Numbered from the stretch's first letter, positions 25,477-34,803 are shown. The stretch is 64,000 nt of DNA from Brumimicrobium salinarum (GCF_002844555.1 NZ_PJNI01000001.1:1-64000), one strand, 5' to 3'. The notes: a model not told the origin generated them from the letters alone. Numbers and translations: made by a program.

Positions 25477-27006
25477 CTACTTCAACTTTGAATTAATTAG
25501 GTTTAGCATATCAATTATTTTATCCCTTACATTTTCAAGAACTAAAGTATCTTTTGAATACAAATTATTTCTTGTTTGTGATATTGAAAACCTTTCCTTT
25601 ATTGCTGTATTATAAGTTGCGCATATCCATCTTGCTAAATCTTGATAGTTTTTCGCTTTAATGACTTTTGAGTCATTCATTAACTTTATGAATACAGATA
25701 GTTCCATGGTATTTAATAGACTTTCGATCTTCATACTCTCGCTTTCTGAAATTACAGGAGATGCTTTTTTTATCTTTATTTTTTCGTCGATTAATTTTAG
25801 TTCTTGTTCAAACCATGTTTGTAAGACTTCTGAAATGTTTTTGGCTTCAGGATCGTAGGATATTTTTATTGCTTCAAAAGATTGATTAACATTTTTATTT
25901 AATTCTAATAATTGAAATCTTCTCTCTTGAAGGTTTAGAATGGAGTGTAAGTCCTTACGATACTCTGAAATTAAACAAGTTAAGAAATTATAGTTATTAA
26001 ATCTATGTGAGATTAAAAGAGATACTATTTCTTCTTCGGAAAGTATACCATCTGGTGCGTTGGCTATATGATTGTGTATTCCGTTGATTAGCAAAATAAA
26101 ATAATCAAACTCATGATATGTTAACCTGTTTGGATGGTCGATTTCAATAATCCTTCTGAACTGTTCATTTATAATTTTCTGCAGTTTGGGATTGATACTA
26201 CTCCTATTAAACGAACGCTTTATTTTATTGATTTTAGTGTCAATATTATTTATATTGATTTTCTCTGAATAAAAAGGAATGGGGTGGTTTTTGTTAAAAT
26301 GCTGGTTGTAATTTTCGAACAAGTAATCTAGCAACTTGATCATTGACTTATAGATGATTGCAAAGTGGTGATCATTTGTATATGATTTTTCAACTTTGTA
26401 ATTAATGAACTTCGGATTAACGGTATGTATCAATAACAGTTCTTTAATATTGAGTAAGAGAGTTTCTTGTATTTTCTGAACTAATTTTCCGAATGTGCTT
26501 TCATCGTATTCAAAGTTTTTCAGTCTCAATCTACTCTTAATATTAAAGGAGTATTCCTCTAAGAGATTGTAATAATAACAGTATTTCAACCTATCGAATT
26601 TAATCTTTCTCCAAGATGTTTCAACACAAAACGAGTATGTGGTTAAGTTTGAATTTTTGCTTTTGGATGAGGTAAATACAACGTTTTTTAAATCAACATC
26701 GATGTTTTGTAAAATAGTATCAGGGAAGAGATCTTCAATCGAATCATTAAATGGTAAATCATTATGATAAATAAATTTACTTGCTAATGGATGAGCTGAT
26801 GATATATTTTGCTTATCAACAACAACTGCTTTGTTGTCTTTGACTCTTGATTTGATTAGTTGTAAATCTTTTGGAGCACCAAGTTTTTCGGTTAAATATA
26901 CAGTCAGTATTTTAGAATCATGATTTGATATATTTAAATGCAAAGGGTTAAGACTGCCGAAAATAATATCATCATAAATTTCAAGTAGTGAGTAAGATGC
27001 TTTCAT
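25477..27006 (-). CDS. Mobile-element protein with RteC-like C-terminus
   Basis: This large soluble helical protein of 509 residues has no membrane segments. The C-terminal segment (FIKLMNDSKVIKAKNYQDLARWICATYNTA..., about residues 440-500) resembles the C-terminal pattern of RteC and related proteins of Bacteroidota conjugative elements (a helical FxKLL...NxxDLxRWI...T...IS...N.Y form); the similarity is from memory and distant. It lies between the integrase and the replication block, where regulators of excision usually sit. The integrase terminator (27068-27102) separates it from the integrase. Regulation of excision or transfer is inferred. Confidence 0.6.
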   Translation of the reverse strand: MKASYSLLEIYDDIIFGSLNPLHLNISNHDSKILTVYLTEKLGAPKDLQLIKSRVKDNKAVVVDKQNISSAHPLASKFIYHNDLPFNDSIEDLFPDTILQNIDVDLKNVVFTSSKSKNSNLTTYSFCVETSWRKIKFDRLKYCYYYNLLEEYSFNIKSRLRLKNFEYDESTFGKLVQKIQETLLLNIKELLLIHTVNPKFINYKVEKSYTNDHHFAIIYKSMIKLLDYLFENYNQHFNKNHPIPFYSEKININNIDTKINKIKRSFNRSSINPKLQKIINEQFRRIIEIDHPNRLTYHEFDYFILLINGIHNHIANAPDGILSEEEIVSLLISHRFNNYNFLTCLISEYRKDLHSILNLQERRFQLLELNKNVNQSFEAIKISYDPEAKNISEVLQTWFEQELKLIDEKIKIKKASPVISESESMKIESLLNTMELSVFIKLMNDSKVIKAKNYQDLARWICATYNTAIKERFSISQTRNNLYSKDTLVLENVRDKIIDMLNLINSKLK

Positions 27007-27067
27007 AGGTTACAGTATCAATGTAGTTAATAATTTAGCATATTAAACGGTATATATTATGTGATAT

Positions 27068-27102
27068 TTTAAAAATCACCTTGCCAATTAATGACAAGGT
27101 GA
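27068..27102 (-). terminator. Integrase terminator
   Basis: TCACCTTG (27076-27083) pairs perfectly with CAAGGTGA (27095-27102). On the minus strand the hairpin is followed by ATTTTTAAAATATC. It lies 49 bases beyond the integrase stop codon. Confidence 0.7.
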
Positions 27103-27150
27103 TAGAAGAAAACAAAAAGCTAATTGTAAGTGTCTGGTTGTCAACATCAT

Positions 27151-28413
27151 TTAAAGGTTTGATGTCAACTTAGTTTTATCAGAAGATTTACCGAATAGTT
27201 TGCTTTTTAAATCATTCATATCTTCAGAAACCTTGCTTTCCACCACTTTAGCGTAAATTTGTGTAGTACGAATAGAACTATGGCCAAGCATTGAACTTAC
27301 CGTTTCTATGGGTACGCCATTGGATAAAGTGATAGTTGTTGCAAAAGTGTGGCGAGCAATGTGGGAAGTGATTTTCTTTTTAATACCGCATATATCAGCA
27401 ATCTCTTTCAAATAACCATTATAGCGTTGGTTACTGTTAACCGGAAGTAGTCTGTTTTTGTTTATACAATAAGGATGTTCTCTGTACTTCTCTATAATTT
27501 CCATTGCTACAGGTAGCAATGGAACACTTTCTTTTACACCTGTTTTTTTACGATTCTTTTTTAACCATGATCCGCCATCTATTCCTTTGATAATTGCATC
27601 ATATTCGAATTCGTAAATATCAGCATAAGCAAAACCAGTGTAGCAACAGAATATAAAAACATCACGTACTTCAGATAAACGAGGAATATTAATTTCTTTA
27701 AATCTAATGCGGTCAACTTCTTCTTGAGTTAAGATTTCTCTTTTCGGAGCGATGTAACTGCAACGGAAGTTTTTGAAAGGGTTTGATGAAATCCAGTCTA
27801 ATCCAACTGACATGTTCAATATTTTTTTTACGTTCTTAATGTATTTATGAGCTGTATTAGTGTGAAGATTATCCTTTGTGAGTAGATAGTGTTCAAATTC
27901 TGTGGCAAAGCGCAAGCGAAGCTCAGACAATGGAATATCTTTTACTTTGTATTGGTGTTTCATGAAGTTCACGACTTTCTTCCTGGTGCTTACGTAACGT
28001 ATATATGTTTTTTTGGCTACTTGATTAATCTTTAATTTCTCCTCCATTTTGGTATTGTGGTAATCGAAAGCATCGAGGATGGTTTTTTGAGCAGGCTTTT
28101 CATCGATGCCCAGGTATTTGTTTTTAAGTTCTAAAGCTGATGTTTTAACGTTTTGCGCTCTTAAATTGTAAAAGTTTGTTTCGATTGATGTTTGTACTCT
28201 ATTTAAGAATGCATTAATTACATCTGCTTTTTTATTACTGGATTTCACCAACTTTCTATTGTTATCCCAGTCTACTTTTTTAATCCAGTAGTCGGTAAAT
28301 ATTTCGGTTTTTTTACCGTCTACATAAATTCGTACATAAATAGGGTGATTCCCCTCTTTCTGCCTTTGCAAGTTTAAGCGGTTTCTTAACCTTAATTTCT
28401 GCTTGTGATTCAT
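27151..28413 (-). CDS. Tyrosine recombinase (integrase) of the element
   Basis: The 420-residue protein has the Bacteroidota arrangement: N-terminal arm-binding domain (about residues 1-95), SAM-like core-binding domain (about 100-205) and catalytic domain (about 215-400). HIARHTFATT supplies the His and second Arg, and MLGHSSIRTTQIYAKV the second His and the nucleophilic Tyr. At the position of the first catalytic Arg it has YTGFAYADI, with alanine instead of arginine, a substitution also known in CTnDOT-related integrases. It lies about 290 bases from the intact tRNA-Gln, reading into the element, and should carry out integration at the tRNA 3' end. Confidence 0.93.
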   Translation of the reverse strand: MNHKQKLRLRNRLNLQRQKEGNHPIYVRIYVDGKKTEIFTDYWIKKVDWDNNRKLVKSSNKKADVINAFLNRVQTSIETNFYNLRAQNVKTSALELKNKYLGIDEKPAQKTILDAFDYHNTKMEEKLKINQVAKKTYIRYVSTRKKVVNFMKHQYKVKDIPLSELRLRFATEFEHYLLTKDNLHTNTAHKYIKNVKKILNMSVGLDWISSNPFKNFRCSYIAPKREILTQEEVDRIRFKEINIPRLSEVRDVFIFCCYTGFAYADIYEFEYDAIIKGIDGGSWLKKNRKKTGVKESVPLLPVAMEIIEKYREHPYCINKNRLLPVNSNQRYNGYLKEIADICGIKKKITSHIARHTFATTITLSNGVPIETVSSMLGHSSIRTTQIYAKVVESKVSEDMNDLKSKLFGKSSDKTKLTSNL

Positions 28414-28434
28414 AGTTATTTATTTTAAACATTT

Positions 28435-28582
28435 CCTAGTGACAAAAAACCGTTCTTTAAAGGTTCTTCGTTTTTGAATCTTAAAATGTCAAATGTTCTA
28501 TATCAACTATAAAATCAATGCTTTACATCATTTCTGTCACCAAAGTTATAATTTAAATCTGGTGACAGCATAGGTGACAAAA
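28435..28582. repeat. Right-end arm-type repeat cluster
   Basis: Between the integrase start and attR, GTGACA motifs (28439-28444; two copies in 28559-28582) and an inverted TTTAAAGAACG-like motif (28449-28463) repeat those at 121-180. The 24-mer at 28559 is a direct repeat of 121-144 with four mismatches. They probably bind the integrase N-terminal domain. The integrase promoter must lie in the same stretch. Confidence 0.5.
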
Positions 28583-28654
28583 AGTTTGTTATCTATTAGT
28601 TTTGTTTGTGTTTGTTGGATTTTAGATTGTGGTCGAAAGTGTTGGTTTTCGTGA

Positions 28655-28717
28655 TATTTGGTGGTATTTAATGAAAAAAGACCTCCGGATGGAGGTCTTT
28701 TAGTTGTCCCACTAGGG
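28655..28717. repeat. Right attachment site (attR)
   Basis: Direct repeat of 1-63. The 21-bp core is 28697-28717 and runs into the T-arm of the tRNA gene. The part left of the core belongs to the element but copies the host sequence downstream of the tRNA, including a terminator with a changed stem. Confidence 0.88.
28673..28701 (-). terminator. Element-borne tRNA-Gln terminator
   Basis: The stem GACCTCC/GGAGGTC (28680-28686 with 28691-28697) with loop GGAT is followed on the minus strand by a T-run. It lies directly behind the tRNA 3' end. All seven stem pairs are maintained, while several stem bases differ from the left-end copy at 19-47. Confidence 0.8.
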
Positions 28718-28776
28718 CTCGAACCTAGACTCTTCTGTACCAAAAACAGACGTGTTGCCAGTTACACCATGGGACA
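28704..28776 (-). tRNA. tRNA-Gln(TTG)
   Basis: The 73-base cloverleaf folds completely: 7-bp acceptor stem TGTCCCA/TGGGACA with discriminator A, a D-arm with GTGT/ACAC, an anticodon stem TCTGT/ACAGA around the loop TTTTGGT (anticodon TTG, reads CAA) and T-arm CTAGG/CCTAG with TTCGAGC. CCA is not encoded. The gene is intact, because integration restored the 3' end from the element's core. Confidence 0.95.
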
Positions 28777-28977
28777 AGATTTCAATACAACATTATTTGC
28801 GTTGCGGGTGCAAATATACAAACATTTTATCGAACAACAAGCTAGTTTTTAGGTAATTTTTTAATCATTTTTTTTATTGATTGAAATTAAGGCAGTTATC
28901 TAACTTCTATAATTTTTTTCAATTCCTTTCGTTGACAGTTTGATTATTATTAACTTCGTGCGATTCAAATTTACACT

Positions 28978-31900
28978 ATGAACTATAAAAAGTTAGATAT
29001 ATCTCTAGGATGGTTGGCGTTTCTAATTGCGACAATTGTTTATTTTATTACAGCAGAAGATACAGCTTCCTTATGGGATTGTGGCGAGTATATTACGGCT
29101 GCATACAAATTAGAAGTTGGTCACCCTCCAGGTGCTCCATTTTTTATGTTAGTGGGAAGACTATTCTCCCTTTTTGCTGGCTCTGAAGCAGAGGTCGCTA
29201 TGTGGATTAATAGAATGTCTGCACTATCTAGCTCCCTAACTATTCTCTTTTTATTTTGGACAATTACAAAATTAGGGAAGAAAATTGCCGAAAAAGATGG
29301 TCAGGCAATGACTAAAGGTCAGCAAATAGCAATATTGGGATCAGGTTTTGTTGGCGCTATGGCATATACCTTTACAGAATCTTTCTGGTTTTCAGCAGTA
29401 GAAGGTGAAGTTTATGCAATGTCATCACTATTTACTGCAGTTATTTTTTGGGCCGTTTTAAAATGGGATGAAGAAATGACGGCAATCAAACGTGGACTTT
29501 TAGACCCAGAAATTCATCCTTTACGTTGGATGGTTTTAATCATGTTTTTATTTGGTTTAGCGATTGGAGTTCACTTGTTAGGTTTATTAGTTCTTCCTGC
29601 AATTGCCTATGTGGTTGCACACCAAATCAAAGAGAAAAATAGTATAAAATTATTCATTATCACAGGACTAATTGGAGTTCTTATTTTAGGATTTATTCAA
29701 AATGGGATTATCCCTGGAACCATTGCACTCGCCTCGAAAGTTGAGATATTCTTTGTGAATGGTCTAGGATTACCTTTTGGACTTGGAGCAGCCTTCTTTT
29801 TTATTTTACTGGTGGGTCTTTTAGTTGGTGGATTGATTTACACCCGGAAACGCGGACATAAATTAGCAAATTCTGCCATTTTGGGTCTAGTTGTACTTTT
29901 TATTGGATATGGATCATTCGCAACAATTGTTATTCGTTCAAATGCAAATCCGCCATTAGATGAGAATAATCCAGAAAACTTAGTAACACTTCATGCGTTT
30001 CTTAAACGTGAACAATATGGATCGTGGCCTATACTATATGGAGAGTACTTTAATTCAAAAGCTGCTGACCAAAGAGAGTTTAAGGATAGGTCTCCAAATT
30101 ATGATCGCAGATGGGTAGTTTCTACGAAACAGGGAAAGGACGTTATTTCATTTAAGGATAAAGAGGTCGCTCAAAATTATATTGTAAACAGTGGTCAAAA
30201 TTATCAGCTTAACGAAAAATACTTTGTAACAAACGAAGACATACGAAAAAATCAAGTGGCTGTTTACACCCAAAATACATTTTTCCCAAGAATGTATGTC
30301 AAAGGTGACCCAAGAAGAGCTAGTGGATATCGAGACTGGTCGAATTATGATGCTTCTAGGCCTGTTACAGCAGCAAACCGAGGTGATGATGGAAGACCAA
30401 TACCAACATTTGGTGAAAACATAACTTACTTTATCAACTATCAAATTAATTGGATGTATTGGAGGTATTTTATGTGGAATTTCTCTGGTAGACAAAATGA
30501 TATTCAAGGTCATGGTGATGAAATGCGCGGGAATTGGATTTCCGGATTTAGCGTTGTTGATGACGCCAGATTAGGGGCACAAGGTGAAAATGCTCCACAT
30601 TATACACAGACAAACCCGAGTAACGCAAAATTCTTTTACATTCCATTTATCCTAGGGTTAATTGGTATGTTCTTCCACTTTTTAAAAGCGCCAAAAGATG
30701 CGATTGTCGTTGGTGTGTTGTTTCTGTTTACAGGAATCGCAATTGTGGTGTATTTGAATCAAAAACCTTTCGAACCTCGTGAACGAGATTATGCGTATGC
30801 CGCTTCCTTTTATACCTTCGCCATTTGGATTGGATTGGGTGTTTATGGATTATATGAAGCCTTTAGATCCTTTGCGAAAGAAGATTACAAAAAGCTCGCT
30901 ATCGGCTTCGGAAGCTTGTTGCTCCTATCAGTATTTGCTGATTTAGGTGCACGATCAGGTATGCCTGCCACAGTATCTATGCTAATAATTGGCGGAATTG
31001 GCGGAGGTGCAATGTTATTAATGACATTGTTGCGGAAAGCAAATATCCCAAAAGTTGGCGCTGCAAGCTTCTCTATTTTACTAGGATTAGCAGCTCCTAT
31101 ATTATTAGGAACGCAAGGTTGGGAAGGTCATGATAGAAGTGATCGATCACCAGCTCGTTCATTGGCATACAACTACCTAACAGGATGTAGTCCTAATGCA
31201 ATATTGTATACGAATGGAGATAATGACACTTTCCCATTATGGTACCTACAAGAGGTGGAAGGAATTCGTACAGATGTGCGCGTAGCTAATCTCTCTTTGA
31301 TGCAAACAGACTGGTATTCTAATCAAATGAAGATGCGTGCCTATGAATCAGACCCTTTACCTATAAAATTTAGAGAAGATCAAATTTTACAAGGTGCAGG
31401 AAGTACAGATTACGTTTTATTTATTGATTATGAAGTTTACAAAAGTAGTTTGTCTCCTGAAAAGGCAGATGAAATCATAATGAAAAAAATTGAAGGTAAT
31501 CCTAAACAGTTTCAAAATGCATTAAGTCAGATTAGAAGAGGATTAGCGGCGACAATTCCATCGTTAAGACCAAAAAATGCTAGAGCTACAGAGGTGTTAC
31601 AAAGAATGAAAGAAGAGTTAGAAACACCTATTGAAAATCCTGGCTATAAAGAATATCAAAAAATAGATTTGTTTATTCGTAAAATCTTTAGTGATGCAAA
31701 TAATGGAAATATATCAGCAGATAAAAATTTATTAACCCAATTACAAGATGCTGCCATGTCATGGACGAAGCCATGGGATTATTTACCACTCGATTACGCC
31801 ATGGAATTTGTTAGAGATGATAACAATATGTTCAAACAACCAGGTAGACGTGCGTTACGCTACTTCCCTGCTTCCGGATTTGTATTGCCAGTAAATGTTG

Positions 31901-32952
31901 AAAACGCAGTAAAAGCTGGAATCATTTCTGAAGAGTTTAAAGACCAAGCCATGACTGATATTAGATTTGACTTTAATAAAGGTGGTCAATTTAGGTCAGA
32001 TGTTAATGGTTTACCTCGTCAAGAAGTAATGATGTTAGACATTCTTGCAAACTTTGATTGGAATAGAGGAATATTCTTCTCAAGTATAGTAGGTTCTGAT
32101 GTATCAAAAGCACTTTACAATAGAGGTCTTTTAGCGAGTTTTGGACAAATCAACGGATTAGTTCCTTTAAATAGAAATGATTCGGATGATTTTTCAATTG
32201 TAAAAACACACGAAAACATTATCGAAAACTATGATTATGCTAATCTTGCAAGTGATGGTGTTTTGGTAGATTACTATACAAGACGTCATACAGACCAGTA
32301 CCGAAACAACTTTATTGAATTGGCTTCTAAGTATTTGTTTAAATACAAAAATGCTTCAACAGGAGCAGATTCCTTAAGTGTACTCGATGGAAAAAACAAA
32401 CAATATTATGCAGATAAAATCGAAGAGATTATTCAATTTTCATTAGAAAAACTGCCCATTGACAAGGTTTATGATTTTGGAGAACCTCGTGCTGTAGGTG
32501 CTCAATTGACACCTACTGATAGAGTTTATGTAGATGGTGCAGTCCCAGATATGATTCGTATTCTTTACGAAGTTGATAAAAATGAATTGGCAAATGAACT
32601 TGCAATCGAATACATGGCTCAGCTGGAAACGATGATGGATTATTTCAACAATAGCGATCCTTTGATTGCCTATAGAAATAAAAAAGACTTTATTTCCTTT
32701 GGTATGAATTTCTTAAAAACGTATGCTAATGTTTATGTTTCTGCTCCAGATACAGAAGCGGCCGCAATGAGTGATCAACTGTTTGAGAAAATGTCGAATC
32801 AAGTTGTCCCAGGTATCGTTGAAGGCCTGAAGAGAGTTAAAACATCTGATGGTAAAGTGAGATTTATGGAGAAAGAAGCATTAGATTTTGCTAAACTTTA
32901 CAATGCAATGTTATCTGATAATGGTTTCCAAAGTGAAGACGCTGCAGACTAA
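28978..32952 (+). CDS. DUF2723 membrane protein, GT-C-like
   Basis: The 1324-residue protein starts with a DUF2723 domain (WLAFLIATIVYFITAEDTAS and LWDCGEYITAAYKLEVGHPP, about residues 12-55). About ten transmembrane helices follow within the first 700 residues, then a long soluble C-terminal part. The conserved D/E-rich loop after the first helix is as in GT-C glycosyltransferases that use polyprenyl-phosphate sugars; TMEM260, the eukaryotic homologue, is a protein O-mannosyltransferase. It is the first host gene right of the tRNA and overlaps the downstream deacetylase gene. Length is typical for Bacteroidota members. Protein or glycan mannosylation in the envelope is inferred. Confidence 0.9.
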   Translation: MNYKKLDISLGWLAFLIATIVYFITAEDTASLWDCGEYITAAYKLEVGHPPGAPFFMLVGRLFSLFAGSEAEVAMWINRMSALSSSLTILFLFWTITKLGKKIAEKDGQAMTKGQQIAILGSGFVGAMAYTFTESFWFSAVEGEVYAMSSLFTAVIFWAVLKWDEEMTAIKRGLLDPEIHPLRWMVLIMFLFGLAIGVHLLGLLVLPAIAYVVAHQIKEKNSIKLFIITGLIGVLILGFIQNGIIPGTIALASKVEIFFVNGLGLPFGLGAAFFFILLVGLLVGGLIYTRKRGHKLANSAILGLVVLFIGYGSFATIVIRSNANPPLDENNPENLVTLHAFLKREQYGSWPILYGEYFNSKAADQREFKDRSPNYDRRWVVSTKQGKDVISFKDKEVAQNYIVNSGQNYQLNEKYFVTNEDIRKNQVAVYTQNTFFPRMYVKGDPRRASGYRDWSNYDASRPVTAANRGDDGRPIPTFGENITYFINYQINWMYWRYFMWNFSGRQNDIQGHGDEMRGNWISGFSVVDDARLGAQGENAPHYTQTNPSNAKFFYIPFILGLIGMFFHFLKAPKDAIVVGVLFLFTGIAIVVYLNQKPFEPRERDYAYAASFYTFAIWIGLGVYGLYEAFRSFAKEDYKKLAIGFGSLLLLSVFADLGARSGMPATVSMLIIGGIGGGAMLLMTLLRKANIPKVGAASFSILLGLAAPILLGTQGWEGHDRSDRSPARSLAYNYLTGCSPNAILYTNGDNDTFPLWYLQEVEGIRTDVRVANLSLMQTDWYSNQMKMRAYESDPLPIKFREDQILQGAGSTDYVLFIDYEVYKSSLSPEKADEIIMKKIEGNPKQFQNALSQIRRGLAATIPSLRPKNARATEVLQRMKEELETPIENPGYKEYQKIDLFIRKIFSDANNGNISADKNLLTQLQDAAMSWTKPWDYLPLDYAMEFVRDDNNMFKQPGRRALRYFPASGFVLPVNVENAVKAGIISEEFKDQAMTDIRFDFNKGGQFRSDVNGLPRQEVMMLDILANFDWNRGIFFSSIVGSDVSKALYNRGLLASFGQINGLVPLNRNDSDDFSIVKTHENIIENYDYANLASDGVLVDYYTRRHTDQYRNNFIELASKYLFKYKNASTGADSLSVLDGKNKQYYADKIEEIIQFSLEKLPIDKVYDFGEPRAVGAQLTPTDRVYVDGAVPDMIRILYEVDKNELANELAIEYMAQLETMMDYFNNSDPLIAYRNKKDFISFGMNFLKTYANVYVSAPDTEAAAMSDQLFEKMSNQVVPGIVEGLKRVKTSDGKVRFMEKEALDFAKLYNAMLSDNGFQSEDAAD

Positions 32953-33568
32953 ACCAAGACTTTTTAAAATACCAATAGTAGCGGCGTGGATTTTTCCGCG
33001 CCGCTTGTGGTATGGAGCATCTCAAAATGTATATCTAAGCTTTGATGATGGACCGCACCCCGAAATTACACCTTGGCTTTTAGATGAATTAAAGCGAAAT
33101 AACATAAAGGCAACTTTCTTTTGGCAAGGAAATCAAATTGAAAAACATCCAGAACTTCTACAACGTGCCAAAAATGAAGGTCATTCGGTGGGACATCATG
33201 GATATGAGCATAAATCTGGAAAATCGTTAAACTTCGACGCGTTTAAAATCAATTTTGATCAATCGAATCAGCTTGTAGATTCAAAATTATATCGACCTCC
33301 TTATGGTGATTTAAAGTCAAGTCAAGCGAGATACGCTGCAAAAAATGGTAAGATAGTAATGTGGAACTGGATGAGCTATGACTTTGATTCCACAGTTTCT
33401 ATTGAACAGATTATTCAAAAAGCAAAAACGCAAATTAAAGGAGGTGATATTTTGGTTTTTCACGAGAATGAAAAAACAAACCATAGAATTAAAGAAATAA
33501 TACCGGCAATAATTAAAGTTATTCGCGATAAAGAACTTAATTTTGCACGCATAGAAAAGAAACGATAA
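32933..33568 (+). CDS. Polysaccharide deacetylase (NodB family, CE4)
   Basis: I prefer the GTG at 32933 (211 residues, 20-base overlap with the DUF2723 gene); ATGs at 32921 and 32888 would overlap more. NodB motifs are present: motif 1 LSFDDGPHP with the catalytic Asp and metal-binding Asp, motif 2 VGHHGYEHKS (a variant of H(S/T)xxH), motif 3 YRPPYGD and motif 5 LVFHEN. The enzyme removes acetyl groups from N-acetylglucosamine-type polymers in the envelope. There is no signal peptide, as in many short Bacteroidota members. thiL follows after 5 bases, so the two are co-transcribed. Confidence 0.88.
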   Translation: MKTLQTKPRLFKIPIVAAWIFPRRLWYGASQNVYLSFDDGPHPEITPWLLDELKRNNIKATFFWQGNQIEKHPELLQRAKNEGHSVGHHGYEHKSGKSLNFDAFKINFDQSNQLVDSKLYRPPYGDLKSSQARYAAKNGKIVMWNWMSYDFDSTVSIEQIIQKAKTQIKGGDILVFHENEKTNHRIKEIIPAIIKVIRDKELNFARIEKKR

Positions 33569-33573
33569 TTATT

Positions 33574-34626
33574 ATGAGCGACGAAAAGAAAACTTCATTA
33601 GAATCAATCGGTGAATTCAAGTTAATTGATGAACTAACTAAAGATTTTAAAACACATCATTCCTCTACAATATATGGCGTTGGAGACGACGCAGCAGTAA
33701 TCCAAAGAGATGAGAACACCGTTTCTTTAGTCGCTACAGATGCACTTTTGGAAGGAATTCATTTCAATCTGATGTACACGCCATTGATGCATTTAGGTTA
33801 TAAAGCAGTGATGGTGAATCTATCTGATATTTACGCCATGAATGGAACTGCGGAACAAATTACTGTTACCATTGCAGCTTCGAGTAGATTCCCAAAAGAA
33901 GCGCTTGAAGAACTTTACAAAGGCATTAAAAAAGCCTGTGATATTTACGAAGTTGATTTAATTGGTGGAGACACTACTTCTTCTGTATCAGGTTTAATGA
34001 TTTCTGTAACTGCCATTGGTACTGCCAAAAAAGAAGACGTAGTTTATAGAAATACAGCCAAAGAAAACGAACTAATTGTTGTGACAGGAGATTTGGGAGC
34101 CGCTTATATGGGACTTCAAATCTTGGAAAGAGAAAAATCTGTCTATAAAGCAAATCCAAACATTCAACCAGATTTGGATGGATATGATTATCTTTTAGAA
34201 AGACAATTAAAACCAGAAGCACGAAAGGACGTAGTCAAATTCCTTAAAGAACTTGATGTTAAACCTACTTCAATGATTGACGTTTCTGATGGATTAGCCT
34301 CAGAATTGTTTCATTTATGTAAACAATCAAACGTAGGTGCTCAAATTTATGATGAAAAACTACCAATTGATACTGCAGTTTCAACAACAGCAATAGACTT
34401 TGAAATATCTCCAACAACTTGTGTGCTAAATGGAGGAGAAGATTATGAGTTGCTTTTCTCTATCAAACAAGAAGATTTCGACAAGATAAAAGGAAATCCG
34501 CACATGACAGTAATTGGGCATTTCACAGCCAAAGATTCAGGACTTTATTTAATCGATAAACAAGGTGCTGCTATTGAACTGAAAGCTCAGGGTTGGAACC
34601 ATTTTAATGAAGGAAAAAACGCTTAA
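33574..34626 (+). CDS. thiL: Thiamine-monophosphate kinase
   Basis: The 350-residue ThiL phosphorylates thiamine monophosphate to thiamine pyrophosphate, the last step of cofactor synthesis. Family landmarks are GEFKLIDELT near the start, YGVGDDAAVI (about residues 34-43), TDALLEGIHF, HLGYKAVMVNLSDIYAMNG and IGGDTTSS, then IDVSDGLASEL and NGGEDYELLF in the second half. Length is normal. It begins 5 bases after the deacetylase stop. After it, 34627-34803 contains only AT-rich imperfect TTCGTAATTC-type repeats. Confidence 0.95.
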   Translation: MSDEKKTSLESIGEFKLIDELTKDFKTHHSSTIYGVGDDAAVIQRDENTVSLVATDALLEGIHFNLMYTPLMHLGYKAVMVNLSDIYAMNGTAEQITVTIAASSRFPKEALEELYKGIKKACDIYEVDLIGGDTTSSVSGLMISVTAIGTAKKEDVVYRNTAKENELIVVTGDLGAAYMGLQILEREKSVYKANPNIQPDLDGYDYLLERQLKPEARKDVVKFLKELDVKPTSMIDVSDGLASELFHLCKQSNVGAQIYDEKLPIDTAVSTTAIDFEISPTTCVLNGGEDYELLFSIKQEDFDKIKGNPHMTVIGHFTAKDSGLYLIDKQGAAIELKAQGWNHFNEGKNA

Positions 34627-34803
34627 TTGTTGTTTTCAACAATTCGGAATTTCACAATTCGTAATTCCTTCATTCGTAATTCGTAATTGAATTAGGGGAA
34701 CATACCCAAAACGGTCAGCCTTATTTAGGGAAGCACACTGTAATAATTCATCATTCATATTTCATATTTCATAATTATTTCCGTAATTCGCAAAAACTAA
34801 AAG

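Larger units (their letters stand above)
43..28717. mobile_element. Integrated defence-carrying element in tRNA-Gln 3' end
   Basis: The element is bounded by 63-bp imperfect direct repeats (1-63 and 28655-28717) that share a 21-bp identical core (43-63 and 28697-28717); the core covers the last 14 bases of a tRNA-Gln gene. The integrase gene lies next to the intact tRNA at the right end, the usual layout for tRNA-targeting tyrosine integrases. The backbone holds integrase, excisionase-like HTH, replication-initiator-like and DnaC-like proteins plus an amidase on the right, and four small genes on the left. The middle 20 kb is mostly defence-type cargo. No relaxase, coupling protein, tail or terminase gene is visible, so it is best called a genomic island, IME or satellite-like element. 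Boundaries are seen directly; mobility is inferred. Confidence 0.88.

Noticed and set aside
43-28717. Conjugative element (ICE)
   Set aside because: No relaxase, TraG/VirD4-type coupling protein or Tra genes are visible; only mobilisation in trans remains possible.
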